A stretch of 64,000 nt of DNA, taken from positions 52,945-116,944 of the forward strand of contig VXCM01002100.1 of NCBI GenBank assembly GCA_014773175.1. Reading direction: 5' to 3'. The number at the start of each line of letters is the position of its first letter. Within the stretch, counting starts at the first letter, position 1. The DNA comes from Lucifuga dentata (Eukaryota; Chordata; Actinopteri; Ophidiiformes; Bythitidae). Below, one piece after another: positions 1 to 15,829 of the stretch. Made by a program: the position numbers and the translations under genes. A model generated the notes under the pieces. That model worked only from the letters and a program-made list of their open reading frames with translations. It searched no databases and was not told the DNA's origin.

Positions 1-508
1 GAGAACCATGGTACTAGACAAAAATGTGTTTTCCTGGATTTAAGTGCGAATTTTGGCATTTTGAAGACCACTAGCATCAGATTACTGCCCCAACTCCTAA
101 AGCCTAATCACTGGCCATCAGTAATAATAATTTGGATCAAAAGCTCAGTGTGTGTGTCAGCTTCAGGAAGTAAAATACATTCTTGGATAGGGGAAGTATA
201 TGAAAACTTTCATACAGCCCCAACAATCACAAAAGAGTAACACAAAGAAGTGACAATATTTGCATTAAGTACTTGGAAGTACAGTTTAATAGAAACCCAA
301 TGCCATGATAATTAATACCCAACTAGTACTGCTGGCATCATATCCCACATATTCTATATTCATTTAGACAAAATAATGAAAGATGACATTTAAAATTAGA
401 CAGTGCACATCCCTGTTTTAAATATAAAAATGGTCCTTTACCTGTGGTATTAGTTTCCCAGACTAATAACATGCAATGCATCCTGAAATATCTTTGGTGA
501 CACCCTAC

Positions 509-3500
509 CTTTGATCCTTCCTGTGATGTACAGGAAGCCATTTTGGTCTAGTCTTCCTATGTCCCCTGAGTGCAGCCAGCCATCCTGGTCTAGAGCCTCT
601 GCTGTTTTTTCAGGCATGTCCAGGTATCCCATGAAAACGTGCCGTCCCCAAAAACAGATCTCTCCATTCCCGTCTTTGTCTGGATTGTCCAGCTTTGTCT
701 TGCATCCGGACATCGTCTTTCCACAACTAGGCAGACAAAACATAAGTCAGTAACATGGCCGGTTATACCTGATGTCACTAGACACGAAGCAAAAGCTACT
801 CTACAATTACACTTTGGTAGCTGTCAGCTGGTTTGTGATTATTTACAGGAAACTGACAAGAGAATCTAACAAAAGCTGTGGTGCGTTCAATGTCCTGTTT
901 CAAAGTACAGGCACTAGTTGGTAGTGATTTATTGCAGCTCTGTGTATTCTGTTCAAGTAGTTCTCTGAGATACAGAATTACATTAATACAGAATTAATGG
1001 TGCATAATATGTTTGATTATGTTTGATTTGAACACTTTTGCTGCCATATGTAGAAGCTCCATTGGGTTTTCAAAACAGGAACGCTGGGTTTAACTCCCAA
1101 TGAAGTCACACAAGATGAGCAAACATATCTTAAAGGGGAATATTACAAAATGTTACAAAAAATGTAATTGAATGCACCCCAGCAGCGTCCCAATTAGGGG
1201 GACAAGATCCAAACTTTTCAGCTTTACCTAGCGTAGTTTTATAGTACAAATGTTTAACCAGTCATGAGAAGAAACTTATAAAGTTGTTGAACTGATAATA
1301 TTCCACACACATGAATCAGCAACAAAATCCCAGTACAAAGGTGCCATGTTCCATAATGCTTTGCTGCTGACCTCATGATGCGGTAACTGCTGTTCGTGGA
1401 GATGGTCTGTGGGCCAGAGCTTTCACTCATGCCATACAGCTCCAACACAGGAATGTCCAGGCTCATGAAGTATTCCAGAGTGTCCTTGCTGATTGGAGCA
1501 GCACCTGTGAAGCAAATCTTGCAGCGGTCTAATCCCAGAGCAAAACGCACCTTCTTGAAGACCAGATTGTTTGACAACATGAAGCCCCAGGGCACCACAT
1601 TCTCCCTGTACCCCAAAATGACACAAAATAAGGATATGGGATTAAATTTTTGAGGATGAGATTGAGAATAGATTTAAATCAGAAATTACAATTTGGGCCT
1701 AAATATATGATGTGCACCATTTTTTTTTAAAGGACATATGCTCTCACATTGACTACTTACATGAAAGTAAAGCACATTATCTCAAGACATTTGTTTGTAA
1801 TTAGCTGCTTTTTAAACATATTCTGATGGTATCTATACCTAGTGTTTTGGAACAAAATGTCTCAAATATTAATTTCAAAGTCAATTAATGGCACTATCGT
1901 TGATAACATCATTGATAAACTCTGGTGAACAGCATGAAGAATTCTACCTCAGGTTGCTTTAAAAGAGGTAAGGTACATGATAACACACAGACACTCTGAG
2001 TTAAATTATCTTACACTGTTATTTTGAGTAATATCTGTAAGTCTGTAAGTTACAGCAATGTGTTTATCACAGACTGTAAAAATAACGTGACAACATAAGT
2101 AGTGCAGTGTCTTATTTCACCATTTGACAAATGAAATGACCGACACAAACACGTTGACATGCTTCCTGGTTGAAAACAAAGACCTGCTCTCACCCATTCA
2201 TGACACTGTAGTTGTACTGCAGTCCTATAGACTTAGCCCAGTCTGCCACTCTCCTCCTCATTGGTGAAGACTTGCTACCTATGGCTCTCATTTTCTCTGC
2301 CATCTTCTCCCACACACGTGGAACCCCAAGGAAAGAAGTTGGGTGCACTTCTTTTAGTGTTGTTCCTAGAGAACCCTGGAAAATAAATGTGGATTACAGT
2401 AAAATTAGTATTATATTATGTAAGCGATGTGTCTCTAAAACATCAATTACACAAACAGCACCATCAACAGAAGAATAAAATATCAGTCCTTCATATCTAC
2501 ATATATGGTCCACAGTCATAACTAGAACCCAACCAATATACTGTATCAGTGGGCCATTATGACAGAAAAACCTGTTTTTAGTGACAATTTTTAATAAATG
2601 ACTGTTGCTTGCTGTCATTTTGGATAATAAAGCGTGTTTTTCAACTGTAAAATACCTGACTTAGCATCCTGACTTAGCATCTTTTGTCTTAAATAAGCAA
2701 ATTTGACAAATCCTTGTTAAAAATGTTTACTGCACTTACAAATTTAATATTGGTCCATATTTCTTGATCAGATTTTTTTTTTTACTCAATCTGCATAGGT
2801 ATCAAAAATCCAACAATGGTCAGGCTCTAACCTTCATTGTAAATATAAAGTGTATACAGCATGAGGGATCCTGACCTTGAGAGCATCTGGCTCGGCAAAG
2901 TAGATGACTCCTGCAAACCTCATGGCGATCCACAAGTCCATAATCTGGGCTGCCACATGGCTGAGCGGCAGGTAACTGATAATAACCTCTTCAGCGTAGG
3001 TCAATGATACTGAGGAACCTCCCATGGTGGCTGTCCAGGTCAGCTGGACATGAGGAAGAGAAGGTGTTAAAGAATTTTGTAATGACATATTAGGATTAGC
3101 TTTAGTCTGATGCAAAGTAAAAGTCTCTGCTTGTTATCAACGGAGTTCCCCAAGGCTCTATCTTAGGTCCTACTCTACTTTTTATGTTGATATCTGAACA
3201 CAAGTCATTCTAATGGACACTGGATGTTGAAGATGCGATTTTTCCTGTCGCTGTTTCCCTGCTATCTCTCTATGACTGTTTCATTAGAATAAAAAGTGGT
3301 AAAACAAATTAGAGTATCTGGTCTGAATGAACAAAGGTTTTGTAGCGTGGATCTTTTTTATAAACCTTTGTTTCATTAAATACCAAATATATTCTACATT
3401 CTATAAGCTAAAGACAAGAAAGTATAAATCCATGCCTAGTTACTCACGTTATCATGGCTCAGCATGACTCCTTTAGGGCTGCCAGTGGTTCCAGAGGTAT

Positions 3501-6500
3501 AAATGAGCGTACAGCACTCATTGGCCCTCAGACTGTTAATTTTAGCATTCAGCAGCTCATCAGGAACATCTTCCCCCAGCTTCATGAACTCTGCCCACTA
3601 CAGAGAAACACAGATTAGGTTAATAAAGAATTGTGCTGTTTTATGTATATGGTTGAGCTTAGTCACATTTAAAGGACTATACCAATGGGTTTTGCATGTT
3701 TAAGCACAATAAATACTACCCGCATACACATTATGCTACTGCTAACCATTTTCCAAAACATAAAATTACATTTTAGTTTCATGTTATTTTGCCAAATACC
3801 CTAATCTTTCAAAATCAGATTTTCAGGTGACACACACCTTAAAATTCAATTTTTCATTCTAGCACTTACATATGATTATAGGAGATGATTATAGGCTCAA
3901 AGGATGGATCAAAAGATTATAGGATGATTATAGGATCAAAGTCATTTTAATTTCTCAGTAAAAGCAGTCTTTCTCCTGAGACTACAGTATATTCCATGGC
4001 AGAGACAAAACATTTTATTCAGTGTAGCTCTGTGTTGAATCCATGTTGAAATGCTAAAATTATGTTATGTTAACAAAAAATTTAATAGATGTTTTGTTCG
4101 CTGTGATGGATTACTTATCTCAAGAGTGTTTCAAATCTATACAAGCTGATTTTTTAATAGCATACTGGAATGGACTGAAACCAATGGCAGCCTTGAAGGC
4201 AGGGGAAAAAAATTAAAATTTTAAAAATTCTAAAATTTACCACTCCAGTACTATGTGTTGGAAAATGGTTGGCAGAAATGTAACATTTAGGCAGGTGTCA
4301 TTTATTGGGCCCTAACATGCAAAATTACTGTACGGTCCTTTGCCTACACTGAGAGACTGATCTTGTTGCCATATCAGATGTTTCAGAAATATGTGACTTA
4401 TCTGGCTAATCAAGGTTTTTCCATAGAGAACATACTGTGTACAGGTAAGATGTCTTCTGCTGTAGCTCGCCTTTGTATTGAACGATGGCTTTCAGATAAG
4501 GTAGCTGATCTTTAACCTGCAGTGACACAAATTAAACAAAACAAAATGTTAACGATCAATGTAAGCGCCACAACAGAATGACTGGGAAGGGATTCTTTGT
4601 TTATCTTTGTAAAAATGTATCCACGGCCACACTAGGCTGGTACTGCAGTTGCTCTGACCTGCAGGATTTTGTCGAGCTGTTTCTGATTCTCCACAACCAG
4701 GATGTTGGCCATACAGTGAGAAGCCACATGCTGGCAAGCCTCGGGGGAGTTGGTAGTGTAGATCCCAGTTGCCAGGCCCCTATGGCACAAATCAAATACT
4801 CGAGAGTAAATCTCAACTTTCAGAGCTAGTTATTACCGACTGAGATGACATTACTTAAGTCACTGTTTACTTAGTATTTGCCTAAATATGTCATCCACTG
4901 TTAATCTGAGTTGCAAATGTACAATATCTTAGTATTTTGTGTAACTTGGAGGTTTTAATTAAATTCACAAGTTTAGTCTCTTAATTTAATTTAATGTGGT
5001 TCTCTGGGGACAAATTTATAGGCCTTGCAGAAAACAATGAAGGACTGTTAAACCTAATACCCGCATGAGGCTGTCTGTTTATAACTGGTAAAGCTCTAAC
5101 AGGTGAGGGTGCAGACACAGAGACATACTTAGGGATATGAACAAAACAGAGATAAATGTGCAGTGTCAGGTGAAAGACTGGCTCAGCATCTCATGCACGA
5201 TACTGACCTGTGAAGTCTACAAGCAATGTTATATACCTGAGTTACAGTGGCTCAAATGTAATCTTACCCTGCCAAGATGCAGCCAATATCTGAGATGAAC
5301 CACTCAGGGGAGTTGAATCCCAGAATACCCACACCATGGTAACGCTCCAGTCCGAGCTGTAAGTGGACAAGTATTTTTTTTTAGAATATGTATCTTTAAT
5401 GAGACTGCAGTGCTGTGCTTCCTTTACTTTTGACCTACATCACATTTTAAGATCTACTCCTCTTCATGGGACATGACATGGCCATGAAATGGGAGACTGT
5501 AACTTAAGCTGTGAATTTTACACACCCAAGTGTTGGTTTTCAGCTTCTCCTTGTCACCCGAAGAGAATTACAATAGGAGATGGAGGTGATTCTGTTCTGC
5601 CGTATAATCAACCAATAACAAGTGCAAGGAATTGCAGGCACATGTAACCTGTGACTCCCGATTTACAAATTATGTGAATTCACCTCTTCAATTGAAGAAA
5701 AACGTTTCTATGACCATATAGATTCCAACTGTAGAATATGACATATATCAAGCACACTGTAATATACCTTTTGTAGAATAATGACGCATGTACAATTGAA
5801 TACATGCATAACAGGTCCATAGGTAAACAAACCTTAAGAAAACTCTTGGCAGCTGTTCTGCATTGCTGGTAGTACTGCCTCCAGGTCAGGGTGACCCACT
5901 GCCCATCTTTTTTGGAAACTAATGCTGGATGATCCCCATATCCCTCCACTGTCTCCAGGAACATCTGATGGATTGTGATGGGAGTCTGTGAACCTGGCCC
6001 TGATCCCTCCATTCTCAGCCTGACTGCCTTGTCCCTGCTGATGCTCCATAGCTGGTCTGCAGGGGCCAATGCTGTCGTCGCTGCTGCGCTGGCTGCCGAT
6101 AAAGGAACTGCCCTGGGCTCCTCTGTACGAGAACAACATGGGCAGCCGGAATTACCCGCCATTAGTGAGTGTCAAATTCAGAAGAAACCTGCCACACCGA
6201 GCCACAGCAACTTCACCGCTGAGAGGTAGATTCAGTGTGAGAGAGGACTGAAGCTGCAGGCATGTCTATCTGTGGGTGTGTATTTATGCTGGCTTTCGTA
6301 CAACAACATAAATTGCAGGCTGCGCAGATAATAGAGGGCAGGCTATTCTGTTACCTGAGATGACACAGGAAGCTAAAGAATTTCCACGCTTACGTACCTA
6401 CCAATCAGGTTAGGTCGGACTATTTATTATGGTCTGAATGAACAAAGATTTAAGTTAAGAGATTAGGGTCATGATAAAACATAGATACTATACATTAGAG

Positions 6501-8323
6501 TGGTATCTGTTGTCAAAAATTGCAACCTTTTTATTACACTTTATTTTCCTTTAGTTATTTACTTTATTTGAAGCTTTTCTGTCATTGCTTTACCTTCTTA
6601 TCCCACAAAAACTTGAGGATACTTTTAGTGGTTTTGAGGTCTCGTCTGCAAAGAATGAGGAATTTTGCCTCTGGATATTTCCCAACCAAACATGTCAAAC
6701 ATGTTTTTAACACTGCAGGCCCTGATCTGCTTAAGTAATGTTAAAGAGCTTTGACATCTTTACATTTTTTTTTTGTCATTTTGTAACATATAATTGTTCA
6801 GTCTCTGCTGAAAAATCTAACAAGGCTGCCACATTTATATTAAAAAATAATAATTCATGTTCAGATGATTATTTTTTTCTTAACTAATATTTATTGCGAG
6901 ATTTTAACAAATTATTTGAGAAGTTTCAGTCTGGTCTTAGATCACTTCATAAAACTGGGATCATTTTCCTGGATATTTCACAAACAGCCTTTTGTCAATT
7001 GATGCAAAAAATCATCATGTAATTTTACTTTACTTCCTCAACCACCGGTTTGGTATTTTAGATTCAGTACTAGACTGGGTTAGATCTAATCTTTCCACAA
7101 TTTGCATTCTCCCTCTCAGCGTGTCATACACACTATTTTATTTTCTTTGGTTACACAAGTACAGGTATGATTAAGTTGTTGCATCACTGGCATCCAGCAA
7201 AACACACTTTTAAATCTTACTGACTCTCCACTATCTGGGAGTCTCTCACAGATTAAAATGCCCAAAAACACTGAAAACTTAAGTTGCTGAAAATACAATG
7301 TGACTGCTTTTGTCTGACTCTTTAATCTAAATAGGTCAACAAGGAAACCTGCAGTTAAGAACCAAAGGAAGGCTGATTCAAAATTGACCATCACCAAGGC
7401 AAATAGGTTATATAGGCTTTTTTCTGCCAGTGAAATAAGTCAAATCAGCGCTATCCTCAGTTTATTTAAGGAAGGTCACTCATGGCTAAAACTACAGTAA
7501 TTTCCCTCTATTTTGCATCACTCAGATCTGTGCCACAACTTCAGCTTGTTCGGAATGCTGCTGTGGGGGTTGTGTTGGCATCAAACAGGTTTTATCACAG
7601 CAAATACTTTGCCTGTACGGCTTCCTCATTAAAGAATTTATTGATGCATTTAAAATCCCAACATAGTTTAGAACGTTCTGACATTATTGACCTTTGAGCC
7701 AGAAAGAACACTGCAAGGGAAGAATACTCCTTTCTGCTCCAGAGGACTTTTGGCTTACAGCCCTGATGCTGCGGCAGAACTTGTCCTCATTCAGCACTAC
7801 TTTTTTTCCCTGGTTTTTATGAAAGGCCTATTTTCCTCCTAAAATTGCCCCCTCTTACCTGGAAAAAGTCCTCCAGAAGGTTCCTCCAGCACAGATTGAG
7901 AAAGCTTGTCTGTTGCCTCAGCACCACTGGACGTGGTTGTGTTTACTGTCGGCTCTTCAGGAATCTCCTGGCTTTCGGAAGCTGATTCTGTGCTGGACTC
8001 AGAGGTGATTTCAGTCTCCTGTGTGCGTGACTCCACTACAGGTCCATTCTGCGTCACTCTGTCTTCAGCTTTGTCAGACTCTGTGGATGAATCCTCTCCA
8101 GTTACGGTGAGATTGGAGCGGGTGTCATTCTTCTTCCCTGCCTTTTGGGTAGAGATGCTGTACCATGCATAGAGAGGGCATGAATGAATGAATTTAAAAT
8201 AATATCCAGTAGTACAACTTCCTTTCTACTTTAGGATATGCATCATTTTAAATTTTACCTCTCAGTATCACCCTCCTGAACTGTGTGGCTATTGCTCACG
8301 ACAGAATCTTCTTGGTCAGTCAT
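509..8323 (-). CDS. acsbg2: Bubblegum-family long-chain acyl-CoA synthetase (3' part missing)
   Basis: Activates long and very-long-chain fatty acids to acyl-CoA using ATP. Eleven coding exons are readable on the minus strand, in transcript order 8323-8259, 8157-7859, 6122-5833, 5356-5268, 4779-4659, 4516-4436, 3597-3448, 3043-2876, 2375-2194, 1605-1372, 726-509. All junctions have GT-AG sites and phases that join, giving about 632 codons. The AMP-binding signature [11 protein letters not shown] is at about residue 348, [10 protein letters not shown] follows it, [11 protein letters not shown] is in the exon at 1372-1605, and [12 protein letters not shown] is in the last exon seen. The frame stops in phase 1 after GRIK, so the conserved ELIITAGGEN region and the C-terminus lie beyond the left edge. 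The first about 130 residues are Ser/Thr/Glu-rich and low in complexity. ACSBG2 is preferred to ACSBG1 because of the ELYGxSESSGP segment; I am fairly sure of the family and less sure of the paralogue. Confidence 0.93.
3673..4339. mobile_element. TTAA-flanked MITE copy in an acsbg2 intron
   Basis: The left end follows ttaa (3669-3672) with aggactatacc and 'ttttgcatgtttaagc'. The right end reads 'ccctaacatgcaaaatt' then 'ggtccttt'. Internal words (caaataccctaatctttcaa, aaccaatggcag) match the other copies. Confidence 0.7.
6800..7840 (+). mobile_element. Decayed L2/Maui-like LINE reverse-transcriptase relic
   Basis: This fills most of the acsbg2 intron between the exons at 5833-6122 and 7859-8157. 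Broken plus-strand reading frames still show reverse-transcriptase-like pieces. Around 7040-7110 a frame reads [16 protein letters not shown], like the LINE-2 segment that follows the catalytic YxDD block. Around 7530-7580 another frame reads [13 protein letters not shown], like the L2 LQLVQNAAAR motif. Frames are interrupted by stops and shifts, so the copy is dead. Boundaries are approximate. Confidence 0.6.
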
Positions 8324-8958
8324 CTTGTATCGGCTTGAATAAGAGACACAATATTAGGCAGACATCAAGTAAAAGTAACATACAAAAAACAGTGTGGATG
8401 TCAAAAGATCCCTTCGTGCACATGAACATTTCTACAAATATTACAAAGCATTGGTCATTTATATGAGACTATTTACCAAGGTCATTACAACAGCCAATGC
8501 TGGTAATCACATACAACAGTGCTCCAAATGTTGAAACTATGAATAACGTGCCAGAAAGCATTGGGACATCTGAACTGCTATTTATACCTTTTGCCTCAAA
8601 CGCTAATCACCTTTGACCCAGACATTGACATATTTAGAAAAAGAATGAACATTGTCTTATCACCAGATGAATAAAAGCTACCAAAGTGATTGGTAATCAT
8701 TTTATATTGTTAAATAAAATACAAATATTGTTAGGAAAAGCTCTTATGGTTGTGCTGTAGACAGTGATAATGCCTCTAGTGTGCATATCCTGCAACTGTG
8801 GAAACAATTCAAATACTGTACTTACTGTATGTTGTTCAGTCCCAAGTGTTTTAAAACTAATTACACTACCAAAACGAATTAACAATTCAACATGTCAGGA
8901 GAGAGAGAGGCTTTTTGAATAATAGAATTATAATGAAATTTTTTTTTTTTTTTTTTNT

Positions 8959-8991
8959 CTATTGACTAAGTCTGTCAGACTTAGTCAATAG
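8959..8991. repeat. Perfect 16-bp inverted repeat beside a gap
   Basis: Arms at 8959-8974 and 8976-8991 are exact reverse complements around a single T. The left arm touches a poly-T run containing a one-base gap (N at 8957), so a fold-back assembly artefact is possible. Confidence 0.85.
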
Positions 8992-9789
8992 TCTGACCTC
9001 TGATATATCAGATAACTTTGGTCATGATTTCTCTGGGCCGAAGTTCATCCTAATTACAAAACTATAGTGTGGCAATACAAAGTGGTGAAGATAAAGTCTG
9101 TGTACAGGATTATGTAAAAATCTGTTAAAGTCACCTTAACCACACAAAAAATTTATTTCACTTGCAATTATAATTTGGATTAAAGTTTATACATTACCCA
9201 ACCTGAAGATGTTTTTCCTTTAAAAATAAAATCAAAACTTCCAGCAGGAGAAACAATACAAGTCCTAATTTCCCATCAGAAAATACAGATTTCTTATAGA
9301 TGTTTTGTGAAAAATAAGATCAAAGAGGAGACAATTCTTGTTGCTGTGGCTACCAGTGTTTGTTTAGACTTCATTTATAGCAGGCAGTCAAGAGGCTTTA
9401 AAAAAAAAAGACGCCATCTCTGTTGACCAAACAATAAACCATGAGGAACCTGCTTACATCAGAAGAGTGAAATCCCTGTCTTAAAGTCACATGTATGTTG
9501 CAAACATATTTATCAGACATTTCCAAATGCTGTGAAATTATATTTTCTTCTCTCAGCACATCAATCTTCTCTGTATCACTTTTTTAGTTAGGTATATTTT
9601 ATAAAAGGTTTATAAACTGTAACTAATTGCTTTAGTAATAGTGAATTAATCATTGATACTGGTAAGCCAAGGGGATTTTTCACAACCCGTCAACCCTATT
9701 TTAATGGCTTTTTACTGATCTGAGAAACATTAATAAATACAGCAGGGGTCTGTAGGTTAAAGAATTCAACACAGGAGAAATCTGGCTGG

Positions 9790-9960
9790 GGTTGAAGGTG
9801 TAAAATCCTCATTTTCAATGCTGAGGTGCCATTGAGCAAGGTACCTTACAACATCTGCTCCAATGGAGCTGGTCATGGTGAATGAGTTTAACTGTGTGTG
9901 AGCAGCAGTGTGTGTCTGTAAATGAACACTCGGTGCTCAGTGAAAACTAAATTTTTAAAG
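9790..9960 (+). repeat. SINE-like fragment
   Basis: The stretch contains the phrase gaggtgccattgagcaagg and then a TG-rich tail with repeated 'gtgtgtg' and 'cactcggtgctcagtg'. This arrangement is common in fish SINE bodies. It lies in the first acsbg2 intron. No target duplication was identified. Confidence 0.4.
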
Positions 9961-10412
9961 ATGTATTAAACTTATAACTTTTGAGCCCTTTATAAAATGT
10001 TACTTATTATTAGAAAGTGGTAGCTTCTCAATGAAAGAATCAATACACAGTGGTGTATTTTCTTGGCCCTTAATTCTTAATCAGTGAAATGCATTATCAT
10101 GATGTGCAGTTCACGTTGCAACAAGACCTATAGCATGACAAAAAACAAATACTAATAAATACTAATACCCTCTGTCATTATACAGCCATATGTACCCACA
10201 GAGGTCAGAGTATTAAAATCACAGGGCGCAGGGCTAACTGTGACCAACTTGGAAAAGCTAACCAATTATGAGATCACCACAACACAACAAATGTCAGCTG
10301 AAACTCTACACCAGCGTTTCACACTTTAACAAGTCTCACGCGGTCAGCAAGCAGCTTTGCCTCTAAAACACCACAAAGCATCAAATCAAATGTTCCATAA
10401 ATGAAAGCCTAC

Positions 10413-10475
10413 CTCTCTGAGCAGCAGAGGGACGGAGCTGAATGGCAGCAACTTGACACAAGCAGTCAGGTACAG
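10413..10475 (-). other. Candidate untranslated first exon of acsbg2
   Basis: Reading the minus strand, a good donor (CAGAGAG followed by gtaggc) ends a GC-richer stretch at 10413, about 2.1 kb upstream of the acsbg2 start codon. The first coding exon needs a 5' leader, and no closer promoter-like sequence is obvious. The 5' limit is a guess. This is inference from one splice donor and position only. Confidence 0.3.
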
Positions 10476-12059
10476 CCAAGTCCTGGATGAACCTTTGCCT
10501 GGGCACGGGAGCTCAACTGTTGCCCCCTGGAAACTGATCAGCCTATGGGGAATTCGCATGTGCGCTTACACTTCCCCTCCACACTCGTCTCGTTCAGAGG
10601 AAAGTTATGTAACCCTCTGCACACCTGCTGATGAGGCTGAGCAGTTAAAGATCCACCAGCAAACTTGACCAAAGGTTAGTCCTCCTCAAGGTGAACCTGA
10701 AATCTGACAAGTAAACAATCTCAAGCAGCTGATGAGAAATTATGGTTATTTGAATTAGATGACAATTATTGGCATCTGTAAAAGTATAGACTTTTCTGGC
10801 AAAGCCTGAATGTGAATGTTTATTATCCAACGCTGATTTTGGCAGCTTATGAAGCTGCTTATCAGATAATGCACAATGAGGCCCATCAGAGAAATGTAAT
10901 GGTAACGCCTGATAAATTGACAGTGCGAACTTTGACCCACAAAATAGATTTCCATCAGTTGAACAAAACTTGCGTGACTATAGTTATAAGAAAATACAGT
11001 CAAACACCAGAAATACACACTGAATGCAGAGAATATTAGGTATTCCTTTCTGATACTGACCTTTTGCACAACTTCAACTGTCTTAAAGCTTGGAAATAAT
11101 TTGATGCATCTCTCATCTTTTGACCTAAATCACATTTTGTACAGTCTGTACGTGTCATTAATTTTGGCCTTGTTTCCCCTTTTCTCCTGGCAGCCATGGC
11201 TGGGAAGGTGGAGAGTGTTTTGTGAGTAAATATAGGCAAAAGTTCAACCCACTTCTCACATGACACAGACTATAACCTAGATCAGGACGTGAAGGTCATT
11301 GAATCATACCACCCAGTCACACCATGTCTGTTTGTGTGTGTGTGTGTGTGTGAGGTTTGCTGAAAGTATTTGAGCACTTGTCGTCTGTGAATAAACACTG
11401 AGGCATCAGTCACAATGTTGAACTGCTGGTAGGAAAGAAGTTTGTACCCAGGAATAAAAAGATCAGCTGGACAGAAAAAATATCACATCACATCACCCCC
11501 CCATTATTCTTCCTTCATTAATTCTCTACACAGCATGTTTCAAAAGTAATTAAACAATTGAGTTTGTGATGAATAGTAACAGATTTACCTTGAGAAAGCA
11601 AAATATGGAACTGATATTATTACTAATGTCAAATGTATGCTGTGCCTACTTTTAAGACACCCATGAGTATGTTATTTTACTTACATTTTTATGCAATGTG
11701 TAAAATTTGGAGTTGAAAATGAAGTGCAATAAGCAAATCAATGGAGTGTAATATACACACACACACACACATATATATAACACATATATATATTTAGTGC
11801 AGATGCCCAGCAATAGCGGAGTAGAATAAAACTGTACCGAATGAATAGGTAGTTTGTAACTTGCATTATTTGAAATAGTGTCTTTATTTACAGCAGTCTC
11901 AAACATATGTGGGTTTTTTTAATCTTTACCTTCAAAATCAATATATTATCATGAATTTTTGTAAATACTAATTCAACATATATTGATTTTCCTCATGGAC
12001 ATGCACATGTACAGTAAGTAGCCATCAAGGACAGAAAGACAGAAAACACTAAGACAAAA

Positions 12060-12115
<56 letters not shown>

Positions 12116-12148
12116 CCGCACATGCACACTGACAGACACACACACCCA
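10476..12148. other. Spacer between acsbg2 and hint2
   Basis: No coding exon is recognised. The stretch holds short CA/TG microsatellites (about 11332-11352 and 11757-11770) and the longer CA tract at about 12060-12114, just beyond the hint2 stop codon. The hint2 3' untranslated region and the acsbg2 promoter must lie here, but I cannot place either precisely. Confidence 0.5.
12060..12114. repeat. (CA)n microsatellite
   Basis: An almost pure CA dinucleotide run of about 54 bases lies immediately 3' of the hint2 stop, presumably in its 3' untranslated region. Confidence 0.95.
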
Positions 12149-15213
<3,065 letters not shown>

Positions 15214-15829
15214 AGTTAGCCGTTTATTTGTCCTGGAGATGATATTTTATTAGAAATTAAATAACTTTTTTAAATTAACGCAACACTGATCGACTAAAGC
15301 TACACTGCACCTAGCTTAAATCTTGTGTTGCTTTCAGGTGCCCCTTGTAAGCAATGTGTGTCTACTTCAGCAGATTGAAGTGCGAGGAGTAGCTAAGCAA
15401 AATAACTAGGTGTTTTGTTTTTATTTGATCTCGTAAATGAAGTCACGCCAGTTATCGTATTTTACAGAGGTAGAATCAGACGATATCAGTACTCTCTGTT
15501 TCCAAATATTACACCCGAACACTGAGCAACTGCAAGGTCCTATTTTTACGACATTTTTGACTGTCCACAAATGCAACATGGTGGAAGAAGTACCAGGATC
15601 ATTAACTTAGCTAGTGCAAAAACTTTATTAAAAAAAAAAATAATACAGGGGATCATGGTAAAATGGTAGCTTGATAGTACATATTTTTTTATACCTGGGT
15701 AAATTTCCAGACCAACAAATATTGTTGAATGATAGCAGTTTTTCAGGTTTTACAGCAGGGGGCGGTGTAATGTGAGATGAGCAGTTATTTTCATTGACAC
15801 AACGGAAGTAGAAGCGAACAAGACAAAAT
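15214..15829. promoter_or_regulatory. Bidirectional promoter region of hint2 and mrps30
   Basis: The 616 bases between two divergent start codons must carry both promoters and both 5' leaders. A GC-box-like gggggcggtg lies near 15759. An ETS/GABP-type site, cggaagt, sits at 15803-15809, about 20 bases before the mrps30 ATG; ETS/GABP sites are common in promoters of nuclear genes for mitochondrial proteins. No TATA box is obvious near either start. Transcription start sites cannot be placed from sequence alone. Confidence 0.6.
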
